Source: Echiichthys vipera
Taxonomy: Eukaryota > Chordata > Actinopteri > Perciformes > Trachinidae
Direction: 5' to 3'
Assembly (NCBI GenBank): GCA_963691815.1
Contig: OY829653.1
Location: 2,454,444 to 2,518,443 of the forward strand
DNA length: 64,000 bases
Shown: positions 35,917 to 47,230 of the stretch, one piece after another
How positions within the stretch are numbered: position 1 is the first letter of the stretch
How the letters are laid out: each line of letters starts with the position of its first letter
The notes under the pieces: model-generated
Seen by the model: the letters and a program-made list of their open reading frames with translations, nothing else
What the model was told of the DNA's origin: nothing
The model's database searches: none
Program-made: the position numbers and the translations under genes

Positions 35917-38454
35917 GTATTAGTCTATATAATACATTCTTTACTCTGTCTTTGAGTAACACCATTGTGTTTCATTGCATTGTAAATATACTTCATAGCT
36001 GTCACACAATCCATTAGATTTACTATAATTACAAAGCCGCTCACACAGCGAGCAATCAAACACGAAGCGGTTGAGTTGAATGCATTTATGGGGGGAACCC
36101 TGGAGTGAGCGCGTAATGCAGAGGAAATCGATCCCTGAATCAGTGCGGTGTTAATGCCAGCGCATTACAGAGTAATACTCCGCAGCTCAGTGGAGTAATG
36201 GGAGCTGAACATGATGCAGGCCTTTAACACTGTGGCGTTATGTGCGTGTGTTTCACAGAGAAGCACGGCCTGTCTTTCCTGGAGACGTCAGCATTAGACT
36301 CTTCTAATGTGGAGCTGGCTTTCCAGACTATTCTCACAGGTGAGTTTCACATTTTTTGGTCTATTTTGTGTGTTTTTATAGAATGAAAGTGCATTTGATC
36401 CTGAGTGCACTGATATCTAAAGTCCCTAAGCTATCTAATGATGTATATATATTTATATACTGTGTATTGATTTGCTTGAAAGTGTTACATTCCCATCCAG
36501 ACTGCGAGGGTTTACATAACGACACTCATCCTCTGCCACTAGATGGCAGCAAAACCCATCCTATCTGTCCTCCGTGCTCGTCACTGATGTGGAGTCTGTG
36601 GCAAGAACACCAGCTGAATGTTTTTTAAGGTCACAAATATGAGTAATTGGCGCAGGGAAAGACCTCTAAATCAGTCAGTCCTGTTGAGAATCGCTCTGCA
36701 AACCTCTCATGGTCTTAGTTCGTAGTCACAAATCGACTTTGACCCACTGTACCAGATATGTGCTCAAGAAACAAACTCTGGTACTGGTTCACAGACATGT
36801 TTACTCATGTAAAGTCTACGAGCAGTTTCCCCTGGAGGCATTTAGCCACACTTACAAGTGCATGTGATGTTGGATGCTTGGTAACATGGAGAAAAAAGGT
36901 GTTTGTTGTGAGTGAGTCAACCCGTGGCGTGCCTAAAGGGGCAATCGGACAGTGAGTGGTGCTTCCACTTCAATTGCTCCTGGGGCTATCAGTCTGTAAG
37001 TATGCACCACTCAGTGTTTGTGTTCGACTTCTGCTCCATGTTCAATACCCAGACGCCTCCGCTTGAGCCATTTGAGACCTTCAGCCCACACCGCAGCTTC
37101 ATCAGTAATTTCTAATTCATAAAAACTTCAAACCAACAAGCCTCATTGAGCTAATGTAGCTAATTAGCTCGTTAAGGGAGGAGGAGAGAGGAAGTTAGCA
37201 GCATTAGCCGGGCAGTAAGGGTGCGACTGGAGACCCAGTGGAGCTGAGTCACATGGACATATCAACAGCAGACAGACAGTAGGTAGAGAGGGTCGTCCTG
37301 GTGGGTTATATAGGTGCAGCAGCTGGTGCTGTGCAGGGTCTGTAGTAATGACTCATAGCTTCTTCACCACCTGACCTGTCACGTCACAGTCAGCAAGGAG
37401 TCTTGTTTTGCTTTAAACCTTCTTGCTTCACAAGCAGTTTTTATTTCAGGACTGTTTTGTTCCACATCTGGCTGCAGTTTAGAGTTAAAGCGGCAGTGTG
37501 CAACAGGAAGTGAGAGGAGTGCTCGCACTAGTCCTACTCTCCTCTCTTAGGTTGATCGACTGACTAAACCAGTGGCATCCAAGCCGTAAAAACACTCTTA
37601 CAGTCGCAATCCTTAAGATTGTAGTCACGGTTGATTTAGGATTTCCAATTGAGTGAAAACTTTGGAGTTTAGCTCATAGATATTTAACGACTCTCCTTCT
37701 GTTTCTATAGTCTGGAGTCTCGTTGTTGATACACAAGCTTCAAGTTTTCAGAGTTGTGTGCTTAGGTACTTTTTTATGTGTTTACAATGAAATAAAGACT
37801 GTAATGTTTTTTCCAGGACTGTCTCCACGGACACTCGAATGCGACACCTCTCTCAGTGGGCCATATGCTTAATCAGCATTGTATTACCTTGTCTGTCGAT
37901 GGATGGTGCCTTAACAGAGATTTACTTCAATGTAAATCTTCAAGATGACATCTTTAAGTTCACCTGTGTGTTTGAACAGCTCATGTCTTACCAGCGTGAG
38001 CATGCAGGGTCACAGCAGCAAGTCCCAGAATGTATAATATTTATGCAGGCACTGCAAGTTTAATTTAAACTGTATTGCATATTGTAGCATTGGGGAACGC
38101 CTGAAATGAGACTCGGCGCTGCCACGCGACACAACGGTGCCAGTTTAGGATGGAAAGAATCCTTCACGGCTGCCAGGAGTCTGGATAGAACAGTTGTTGT
38201 TCAGTTTTGCCATGCTGTTCGTCCTTATCACAATATGTCCCAGTGCTGGCTGGATTTCTAAGCATTGACACATAACTCAATATTCCCTTTCACCCTTCTC
38301 TCCCTTCGTCACAGCCATCTACAACATCGTGTCACAGAGGCAGATGTCAGGGCGAAGCGACTCGGACTTCTCACCGGCCTCCAACGTGGTGCCCATCACG
38401 GTCGAGCCCACCCAGAACTCAGCCAGCAAGGGCGTCTGCTGCCAGAGCAACTGA
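24471..38454 (+). CDS. rab11al: Rab11A-like small GTPase, 5 exons
   Basis: Coding exons are 24471-24510, 30092-30287, 32057-32250, 36259-36339 and 38315-38454, all with GT..AG borders, giving 216 aa, the length of Rab11A. Motifs: MTNREDEYDYLFK N terminus, P-loop GDSGVGKS (18-25), STIGVEF switch I, WDTAGQE with catalytic Gln70, NKSD (124-127), ETSAL (152-156), VVPITVEPTQ hypervariable tail and C-terminal CCQSN for double geranylgeranylation. Rab11 proteins drive traffic through recycling endosomes and bind FIP and exocyst effectors. Coding exons 2-4 match rab25 in length and phase, so the two neighbours are ancient duplicates. The core matches Rab11A, while the divergent tail argues for the teleost a-like paralogue; that symbol is my inference. 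Introns hold a 165-bp tandem repeat, two complete Harbinger-like elements, SINEs and (CA)n. Long stretches (29360-30090, 31004-33599) show nothing else I recognise. Confidence 0.93.
24961..25935. repeat. Tandem repeat of about 140-167 bp, 6 copies, rab11a-like intron 1
   Basis: The phrase CATTATGGACATGTACAGGT or close variants recurs near 24978, 25128, 25268, 25433, 25599 and 25766. Between copies are AGATATCCAGAATGTACATC, TATCTAGAATTGAAAGCAC and ACACATGAATGACAAAAGTG. The last three copies are the most regular (165-167 bp). Multiple AGATATCT palindromes are present. No coding function is supported. Confidence 0.85.
27411..27983 (-). mobile_element. Harbinger-like element copy D, complete
   Basis: 573 bp with terminal repeats GGGCGCAATCGCACTGTCC and GGACAGTGTGAGTGCGCCC, flanked by TGA on both sides (3-bp duplication). 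The shared frame lies on the minus strand at 27488-27718. Confidence 0.85.
28672..29357. mobile_element. Dispersed repeat, class unassigned
   Basis: It begins with CAAATCAAATCAAATCAACC then TTTATTTATTTGGCGC. It contains GACACACAC-rich and GAGATCCCAGTCCAAGGTCA segments and ends in repeated AGGCTAAAAACATGAA-type units. This resembles a common fish element with a simple-repeat 5' end. Boundaries are approximate. Confidence 0.5.
30422..31003 (-). mobile_element. Harbinger-like element copy E, complete
   Basis: 582 bp with ends GGGCGCACTCACACTGTCC and GGACAGTGTGAGTGCGCCC, a perfect 19-bp inverted pair, flanked by TAA on both sides. The minus-strand frame starts MAVKGSRWCDAEVECLLQIW near 30732 and is open in the other direction as part of a 100-codon frame. 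It lies 135 bp after rab11a-like exon 2. Confidence 0.88.
33600..33682. repeat. (CA)41 microsatellite, rab11a-like intron 3
   Basis: 83 nt of uninterrupted CA. 32300-33590 before it holds no gene or repeat I can support. Confidence 0.95.
34114..34620 (+). mobile_element. Dispersed element, sister of 21222-22430
   Basis: Same start (TTCAATTCAATTCAGTTTTA) and body as the 21-kb copy. It has a single unit of the 47-bp sequence near 34531-34577 and the shared right-hand phrase AAACAACTCCGGGGAAGAAG. Confidence 0.8.
34921..35037 (-). mobile_element. Partial SINE family 1 tail
   Basis: ATTCATCTTCAACCTCTTGT to CGCCAGTCTATCACAGGACA, then cut off at 35037. Confidence 0.75.
35070..35425 (+). mobile_element. 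tRNA-derived SINE, family 1, sense
   Basis: The head ACGGTGGTGTAGTTGTTAGC carries an A-box-like element. The body and ATGAATGAATGAAT tail are complete, with a run of C near 35366-35379. It is in the same orientation as the gene, inside intron 3. Confidence 0.85.
35888..35915. repeat. (CAT)n microsatellite
   Basis: About nine CAT triplets. Confidence 0.85.
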
Positions 38455-40200
38455 GACCTTTACCACTGACCTCCTCCTCCTCCTCCTTCACCTTCACCTC
38501 CAGACAATTGGAGAAACAGCCAGATAGACAGACAGAGACAGACAGATGGACAGGGAGAATGGAGAAACAGGTAGAGATAACCATTTCACACAAGGACACT
38601 TGTACTGGGGGCGATTTGTCTATTGTCTGGTTAAGCAAACGTAGCATAGTATGAAGAGGGGGACCAGTGAAGGAGGGATAGTAAAGGATTTTCGACAGAG
38701 GGGTGTGGGAGGATTGGTATCAATGGAAAGAAAACGGGTGAGACTCACCGTACCCAGTGCGTTAAGCTTTTGAAAGAGGCACATGATCAGAACTGATTGA
38801 CAACCTAATGAAAAATGTAACACACAATGAGGTCCTTTATGTAGCTCATCCCGATTTCCCTCTTTGAAAACGGACCTCCCTTTTGAAAGCTCTGTTTTAC
38901 AAGCCACTAAAATGTAAAACGCTCTCTCTCAGTTTCCCACCACCAGGATATGGGGCAATAAAAATCCACATCCAAGAGCCTGAACTGCAACCTCTCTGTC
39001 GCCACCATCATTCCCATTTCCCCCCTAAATGTATAATATTTCGCAAATAACGTCCCTCACGATATTTATTGAACACTAGATGAAGCTCTTGTTTGGCCAA
39101 AGAGTTCGCAATTTAACACTATTTGCTTTTAGATCTTCCACACTGATCGCTTCGCAGCAACGGGTGCTTTCTTGCTTTTCTTTCAATGCTTTGGCCCACA
39201 ACCGTATCTCAGTGAAGACGCTGGTAACCGCTTACTAATAGAGGGGGCGGAAAAAGGCTTCAAGTCATTTTTCCTAAACACACACGCTGGAATTTGGTTG
39301 GTCCGAGTTGTGTTCCACCAGACCACACAGAGCAATAACATCCCTCCCCTACCAGTGACATGTAATTTCTTTTTGATTGCTTGTGATCTTTGTTTGGAAA
39401 GGCTTTCCTGCTCCGAGCACCCTTTGTACTCTTCAGATGAGTCACGCTCGTGCAGCTATCCCATCTCATTTAGAGTTAACGCTGTGCAGAGCCCGCATCA
39501 CTAGTGAATGGGCTCACTGCATCATAAGCAGGTAGGGTAGCAGTGATCGGCTCTTTTGCGATGACTGTTTCACCCCTGCCCCGCACCTTTGGGCGTAGTG
39601 GGAGAGATTAGGGAATTGGTTTAAATGCATGGACGACCCCGTGCTGCTGCTGCTTCTGCTGCCTGCTTGCTGGGATAGATGGATGGATAATGTTTCAGGG
39701 GATGAGGTAGTGAGGGCACTCAGCCCTGCCCTGCTCCTGTGGTCTCTGATGTACCCGAGATGGCTTGTTTTACTGTAAGTGAAATCCTCCACTGCCTGCT
39801 ACCTACTCCTCTCTGTCTCTCTCCACACTGTATGTAACTGGAACAGGACTCTGCCTTCTGGGATCTCCCTGAGGTCTGCCCTCGCTCTCACTTGTCTGTA
39901 TTTCCTGTCGAGGGGGCGGGGGTTGTATTCAGGAGCCAGGATTTGGGTTTGTTTGTATCTAATAGTTTAATAGATGAGGAAAAGGAGAAAGGGTGGTAGT
40001 GTTAGGAGGGGCTTAATTAAATCCAAAGGTTATGCACACAGATGGTGTTTCTGCTGGTTACGTGTTTCCACATCGACACTGACTTCGATTGACTTCACAG
40101 GTCTTAAACTGGGTGGTGTAGGTTAAGGCTTTTTAAACATTTATTCTAATATATGTATATTTGGACTGCATATGTATAAATAAATCTCATTTGTTATAGC
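38455..40200 (+). other. Probable 3' UTR of the rab11a-like gene
   Basis: About 1.7 kb follows the stop without any interspersed repeat I recognise. It includes AATAAA near 38957 (GGCAATAAAAATCC) and a second AATAAA at 40179-40184 in TATAAATAAATCTCATTTG. Beyond that, SINE and duplicated repeat DNA resume. The abrupt return of repeats near 40315 supports a transcript end around 40.2 kb (inference). Confidence 0.5.
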
Positions 40201-40314
40201 CTGCCTCTTCTCATGTCTCTTTAAGATGATTTCAAACCAAGCCTGAAAGTAGTTTTTTAGGCTTCTTTCATTGATGAATCTGGGAGAGGGGAGAATCAAA
40301 TGTATCTGTTATCT

Positions 40315-40413
40315 ACGGTGGTGTAGTGGATAGCACTGTCGCCAAACAGCAAGAGGGTTCCTGGTCCGAATCCCGGCTGGGGCCCTTCTGTGTGGAGTTT
40401 GCATGTTGCATGT
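40315..40413 (+). mobile_element. Partial SINE family 1 head
   Basis: ACGGTGGTGTAGTGGATAGC to the B-box-like GGTCCGAATCCC and GTGGAGTTTGCATGTTGC, then truncated. Confidence 0.75.
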
Positions 40414-41030
40414 GCATTAATCGCCTTGTGTCTAAAGTATCTTACAGCCCCAACAGTCTAAAACTCAAACCTGTTCAATTGACTGTAATGTTAAGAAAAG
40501 GAAACTAAGCAAATCCCTTACATGCTTAAAAACAGCTGATATATATTCTGTGGATCATTCATTCATCTTCAACCTCTTGTCCCTGTCGGGGTCGTTGGGG
40601 GGCTGGAGCCGATCCCAGCTGACATCGGGCGTGAGGCGGGGTCCACCCTGGACAGGACGCCAGACTATCACAGGACACATCTTCTGTTGATTGACTTCTA
40701 AATTGATTACACGGTGGTGTAGTGGTCAGCACTGTCGCCTCACAGCGAGAAGGTTACAGTTTCGCATCCGCCCTTCTGTGTGGAGTTTGCATGTTGTCCC
40801 CGTGTCTGCGTGGGTCACAGTCCAAAGACGTGCAGGTGTTCGGTTCATTGATGACTCTAAATCACCCGTAGGTGTGAATGGTTGTGTGTCTCTGTTCGTC
40901 TCTATGTGTCCTGTGATAGACTGGCGTCCTGTCCAGGGTGGACCCCGCCTCACGCCCGATGTCAGCTGGGATCGGCTCCAGCCCCTCGCGACCCTGACAG
41001 GGGCAAACGGCTGAAGATGAATGAATGAAT
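40414..41030 (+). repeat. Composite repeat, duplicate of 34780-35425
   Basis: It contains, in order: TTAATCGCCTTGTGTCTAAA with CAGTCTAAAACTCAAACCTG; an antisense SINE tail (about 40553-40677); the linker TCTTCTGTTGATTGACTTCT; and a sense SINE (40711-41030). The same four parts stand in the same order at 34780-35425, with small insertions and deletions. The 40711 SINE lacks the GGTTTTCTCCGGGTTCTCCG segment. Confidence 0.8.
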
Positions 41031-41173
41031 GTCCACTGTAATTTGCTGTGAGACGTTCCTCTGATCACTGGGATTAAAATACGAGCAGTAAATATTAATT
41101 TAGCCGTAAAAATCTCCCCTTCCAAACCAAAAAAAATACAATTAGTTTCAATTGGAGCTCGTTTCATTTTCGT

Positions 41174-41179
41174 TTTATT
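41174..41179 (-). terminator. mex3a: Candidate distal mex3a poly(A) signal AATAAA
   Basis: The minus strand reads TGTAAATGTTTCTAATAAAA followed by CG and A-rich sequence. It sits at the last point before repeats resume below 41.03 kb. Other minus-strand AATAAA hexamers occur near 43073, 45220, 46271 and 47931, so several alternative ends are possible. Confidence 0.4.
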
Positions 41180-42594
41180 AGAAACATTTACAATACATCT
41201 TGAATCTTGGAAAAATAACAAAGAACCAGAACTAACATGGCGCAGATACAATAATAATAATAATAATAATAATAAAAATGTCTCCAAAAAATGTAATTCA
41301 CAAAAAAAACATGTGCTATAACAAATAAACCTGCAATATCACACGCCGTGTCGGGCATGGCATACTGTAACAGAGTTCAAAAGACTTTTTTTTTTTTTAT
41401 CCATCCATCAAAGTTGACGGTCAGCCACCGAGGGCCACGTTGGCCGACCCTCGTTCACTGTTCACAGAGAAACCAGAAACTAACGCCAGCTGATGCCGGC
41501 CCAAATACTAATGCACTACAACCACTATTAGACCGGTATGAAACACCTCTACTGTGCTGGAAAAAATTGGAAACGCTACCAAAGACAAACTGTCAGACTG
41601 TGTCGGCCTCTTTGGAAAAAGGTTGCGAGCTTCACCAGCGAGCGCCGCTTCAGTCCCCCGTCCTTTAACGTGCAGCAGAAAATGTGCCATTGTAGTGTGT
41701 TTTTGTCAAGTTTTCCGTTTCTGCATCGACTCTGACGCAGAAACGGTTCATTCATGAGATGCGAACAGTCTGTAATCAGCAAGAAATACAAAATCCAGCT
41801 CTGACGCGGGGACTGAAACGATCTCCTCGCCTGGTTCCAAACTCGCGTCCACGTCCCGGTTTTCCAAAGAGACTTCAACTATGAAAATCTACAGAGGAGA
41901 AACCGCCCAAGTGCGCCGACGCTAAGCGATAACGCGGGACCTGCGCCGCTTCTCCTGTCTAAGTGACCATACAACATACATGCAAGCTAGTACGTTAATG
42001 AACCTGTTGTGTGTGTGTGTGTATATGTGTGCGTCTAGATACATAGATCTACTACACAGTGCGCCCGCTGCCCTCGCGTAGGTGCCTCCGCTCCATCTGC
42101 ACGCTTTCACCTAATGAACGCATTAGGGGAAGTCTCCTTCAAGCTGATTATGCTCCGTCGCTATCGATCGCGAACCGTCCGAGTAGTAGATGTAGAAAAA
42201 TGTATGAGTGAAAGTGTGTACAAGTTAAGCGTGACCCTCTCCGCGCTGGAGAGAGGGTCACGGCTGCTTCATCCATTCCAAGCGTTGCAGTCGTAACATG
42301 TTTTTATACGTTCGATAAGTAAAAGCGAGTTTAGATTACAGAGGAAATGAGTTCTGCGTTTCAGTCAGTAACATGGGGTTAGTCGAAGGGGGGGAGAGGG
42401 GTTAACGGCAAGCAGCGCTGCACAAAGAGCGCCGATGCAGGAAAAATATAGAATCGAGGCACAAAAATTGATGCTCTGTGACTAAAATATCTCCAAATTC
42501 TAAAAAATATTATATTATTTTCTGTAATTATTCCGTTGTGAGCGCACTGGTGTTAAAGGTAGCGCACGTCTGAAGTTAAAATTTCAGCCGCGGG

Positions 42595-42836
42595 GAAACT
42601 CTCTCTAGTCCCCGCGTGACTCTCGTCCCGTCGCAGGGACAGGAAGTCCGCGGTGAAACTCTCTCTCGTCCCCGCGTGACTCTCGTCCCGTCGCAGGAAC
42701 AGGAAGTCCGCGGGGAAAGTCTCTCTCGTCCCCGCGTGACTCTCGTCCCGTCGCAGGAACAGGAAGTCCGCGGGGAAACTCTCTCTCGTCCCCGCGTGAC
42801 TCTCGTCCCGTCGCAGGAACAGGAAGTCCGCGTGGG
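42595..42836. repeat. 60-bp minisatellite, 4 copies, in probable mex3a 3' UTR
   Basis: The unit contains GTCCCCGCGTGACTCTCGTC, CCGTCGCAGGAACAGGAAGT and CCGCGGGGAAACTCTCTCT. It is CpG-rich amid AT-rich sequence, and copies differ at a few positions. The length divisible by three produces misleading repeat-peptide frames on both strands. Confidence 0.93.
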
Positions 42837-45800
42837 AAAGGCGAGCGTCCGCAGCTTTCATAAATAAAACTTCTAAACTTCTTTTTCTCATTTTTTATCA
42901 CTTAGTAGTAGAAACTGACCTCCCTGTGTTTAGAAATATATTAACTTCTTGTCATTTTCTTAATTAAAAAACAAAAATGTTCTCGAGGTTACTCATAAAT
43001 ATGTTACTTCATTTGTTTTTTTTTTGTACTTTTCATAAATAACATCCAGATACTGACTTTTTGTTTATTTTTATTCCTCTGCTTTCTATGAAATAATAAC
43101 CCATGTTAGCAAAATAGATCTGAGAAACTGTAATATGTCTTTTCTTACTTTTTTTTTTTTATTCATTTTAAGTCACTTTCTATAAACGTACGTGGAAGAA
43201 CTCAAATATAGTCTACGTTGTTTCGCAAATTCTCTCCCGAAAAAAACAAACGAAAAACTTAAAGCTCACTTGTAAATCGACGAAAACCAAAAAGCGTAAG
43301 GAGTGCATTGAGTCGAGTGGTCTTTTTTTAATCTTTTTTTGTTTGTTTTTGTTTTTACATTCAAATGCATTTCTTGCTCAATGTGTTTCAGACAGGTTGG
43401 TACAATTGCTTAAGTGCATCCATTGAAAATAAGGATTTCCTATCGCTCCTCCAAAGGGACTCTACGTAAATGCATAAAGACCTTTTTCATATCATAAGAG
43501 AAGAAGAACATCAACAGTTTCTACCATTACTATCATAGTAAGCTTAATACAAGAGTGTAAAAATAATACTAACAAGAACTTAACCAATCAAATGTCCCTA
43601 ACCCGCCCCCCCCGCCCCGCCCGTTGTCGCTCCGCTCAATCCAAGAGTATCTCATACCGGGTGAGTTGGACAAATGAAACTTACACCGTAGCGTATTCTT
43701 AAGAGTCATAGTTAAACTTTAAGCGTCGATCGGTTAAACTACGCGGTAAATATATGATTTTTTTTTGTTCACTTTAAGGTCGTAAAGCTTTTTATACACT
43801 TCAGGTTTCAGGCTGATGAAGTTCTAAATGCGATCTTAACTCTTTTAAATCTTACCTAATGTGCTATATTTCACTAACATGCAGTCGAACTTAAGGAGAC
43901 GGCTAATGGCTCGACGTTAACTCGCATCACAGTGCTGTCGTGTACACCATCACACTGTCGCCTTGTTCACGTCTAACTTTAAAGGGTCTCGAATTAGGGA
44001 CTCAGCCTCTATTTTCACTGGCTCGTCATTGTCAACACAAAGTCTATTTCATCTCAATCACATGGGCAGTCCCTTATTATCTGAACTTCACCGCATCGAG
44101 GCAAGTTCAGAGAAGAGCAACGCGCCCCCTGGACTGGTTTCTCCCGTTAACCTAACCATGACAATAGACAGCTACGCCAAGGACAGCGTAAGTGCCAGGC
44201 TGTGCTTTGAGCTGATCTCTTTGGGGAGAGGTGAGTCTGTCACCGGCGCCTCTGTAGCATGAACTGAATCTTACAACACTGAAACATGATATGCCATAAT
44301 TGTCACAGGTATCGATCGAGTGGCCTCTAAGACTTCTGGGTAAACGGAGTTCGTTCTAGCTTAATAATCCTGATTCCGTAAAAAAACAGACGCTAAAATA
44401 AGTTAACTCGAGCGATAAGTCCTGTCTCCTTTTGTGTTTTTTGTTCTTTGGCTATGTCTGACCTTTTTGTTTTTCCTTCTCTTTCAAAAACAATACAACG
44501 AGAAAAAAGGTGCAAAACGAGTAAAAAAACGAGAGCCGTGAAATCAGAAACTTATTATGTAAACAGAGATCATCTTAAGATATGCTTTAAGTCCGCCCTC
44601 GTGTGCGACTTCGAGACTAAGGAGGGCAAAGAGTCGACGTCGGCGACCGGTACGGTACATCACAGCGCGGCGTCCTGCCCTCCTCTTCTCACCGCTGTGG
44701 TTTTTTCCGACCAAAGCCTTCGAGACATCCGTCCGTCATGAGCAAAGTCACTCGCTCCAGACCTCGGTGCTCACGCTCCGGTCTCGTTGTTCGTTTACAC
44801 TTTGACGGCGCGGCGAGAGTTCCCTCTTAAGTCGCGGAAAAATCGCAGTTTCATCCATTCAAGGAGAAGGACTCCTTAAGTTTGTCTCGACCCCAACCCC
44901 CCCGCGAGCGGATTTATACTCAACATAAAAAAATAACACGCAATCAAACGTCTTAAGACCCTGATGAACACGACAAGAACAATATTACTCATCCTGAAAG
45001 AAAGTTACTAATTAACCAGATCTCTGTTTCTGCTCTGGTGCGAATCCATGATGAATTTGAAGCAGATGTGAGACAGAGACGCGACGGTATCATCCCAATA
45101 ATCAAGGTCAATTAGTGAATAGATTATTATTTAAAGAACTGACTAAGCAGGCCCCTCTGTTCACTGTCCCAGTATAGTCCTATTATTGCTTTTCATCCTA
45201 ATATATATATAGAAACAGATTTATTCACCCGGGGGTTTATAACACACGCTATTCACTCCGGTTTCTTATTCGAGATTGGATTTACACATAAAAGGATATT
45301 CATTATTACAGTTTATAGTAGTGTCTGGTTAATTTCTCATCTATATATTTGGATGAAATACTACGTTAATCAGTTTAAATAATATGTCTTAAACGTATGG
45401 ATCTATCGTATATACTATTATAGTCCAAGAGGATGACGGGACGCATATATAAAAAGATTTACTCTCCCGAAAAACGCAAAAAGACATTTTGAATTCCATA
45501 GGTTAAAAACACTGACGACGACCCCCTCAGCCCTGTAAAAATAATCAAAACCTCACTGTGAGCGGGGCCTTTGTCTGGATCCTCAGACCTGATACACATA
45601 CTGTATTTACATAGATGCTCAGAGTGCTTTCCCATAAAGTACAATACTCATTAACTCACACGGCGTCCAAAGAGAGGGAGAATCTCCAGTAAGCCCTCTC
45701 CTCATTCAACCACCGCGCAACTCAAGGGAGTACGAGCGGGGGGCTAAACGCACGAGGGGTCTCCCAAGTCACCGGCACTACTATTAAGAAGAACGAGAAC

Positions 45801-46977
45801 CACCGTGATACAACAAAAATGATAGGGAATCCTTATGTGCATGTCTCTCAAAGTCTCTGAAATGTCTTTCACCATCAGCGGTCGGTTTGGTTTTAATTAA
45901 ACGCGCGTGTTTTTGTAATAAGGTGCTTTACTCTATATTTGTAAGTAAAGTGTTTTAAGAGCCTAATTTCCTGAATCCCTCTAACCCCCCCCCCACCCCG
46001 AACAGTTTGATTCACATTCTTCTCTCTAAAAAATAAGTACTTTAAAAAGTTGGTTTCAGGGGGGCGGTGCTGTGAAAAGGCCAAAGTCGCTACCTTTGTG
46101 TGTACGCACGCCGAAGCAACGGCGATATTTTTGATAAAAAACATTAAGGCGGAAAACAAAATAACTAAAATACTAAAGTTCAAAGAGCAGCGTCTCGCCG
46201 CCTTGAATGTGACTTTGAAAGCTTAGGCCAAACCTCTGTGCAAGTCCTCCATCCATAAAATCATAACTCTTCTTTATTTCTGCATCTGATAGATTTCAGG
46301 GTACTTTCTTTTTTTGCGGTCTGCTCCACGCGTTCGTTTGTTGTTGCTTTTAACAAAGGAGGGGCGTTTGCGTCCTGGAGGACACGATCTGTAACCTTTT
46401 TTTTTTTTGGAGACAGAAGCCGAGTTGTTCTCCGATAGGACACGAGAGGTTTCCTGTCATCACCCCGGGGCCGGCACGTGACGGCTCGAACGCCGCCACA
46501 GGACGCGAATGATCAATAAAATTTCCAGATCTGCATGGTTCCATTTTTTCCGAGCATGCTTCTCTTTCTCTCTCTCTCTCTCTTTCTCTCTTCAGCCAAA
46601 ATGAATCCCACCTCCCTCCCCTCCTATCATTCAACAGCTTTAATCCCTACCCCCATCCGCTCTCCTCTAGCCCTCAGAAATCCCCAGGCTGGGGCTAAGG
46701 CAGACGCAGAGGGTGTGTAATTTGATTCAGCATGAGTGCTGGTTAAATGGGGCGTTTCCTCTGCTTTCCTGTCAATTACAATTGTCTGATTTCATTCTGG
46801 AAGCTCAAAGCGAGGGGCGCTGCCATCGGTGCCCACAGTGAAGGGGCAGCTGCAGGATGTCCCGTACAGTAGCGGGCTGACACCATCCGCACTGGCGCTG
46901 TCACACAAACAGGACCCCATCCACATATCAGGGCTGTGCTGCTGCTGCTGGGGAGCGGAGGGGAAGTTAATGCTGCA

Positions 46978-46994
46978 CCCCCCCCCCCCCCCCC
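46978..46994. repeat. Poly(C) tract
   Basis: 17 C (G on the mex3a sense strand). A GT microsatellite lies nearby at about 47190-47227. Confidence 0.9.
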
Positions 46995-47188
46995 GTGTGT
47001 GATAAGATCCTGCATTTCTTTTGTAGGTGCGTGCACACGTTTCAGAATTTGTGCGGCGTGTTTTGCGATTTAACGTTGAAAACAGGTAACTGGGGGTGTC
47101 TCCTGATAACTGTAGATAATTTATTTCGCTCCTAAGCCTCCCCTCGTTTCACAGACGCTGCCAAATTCAGCTAGTGTCTTTCAAATTT

Positions 47189-47230
<42 letters not shown>

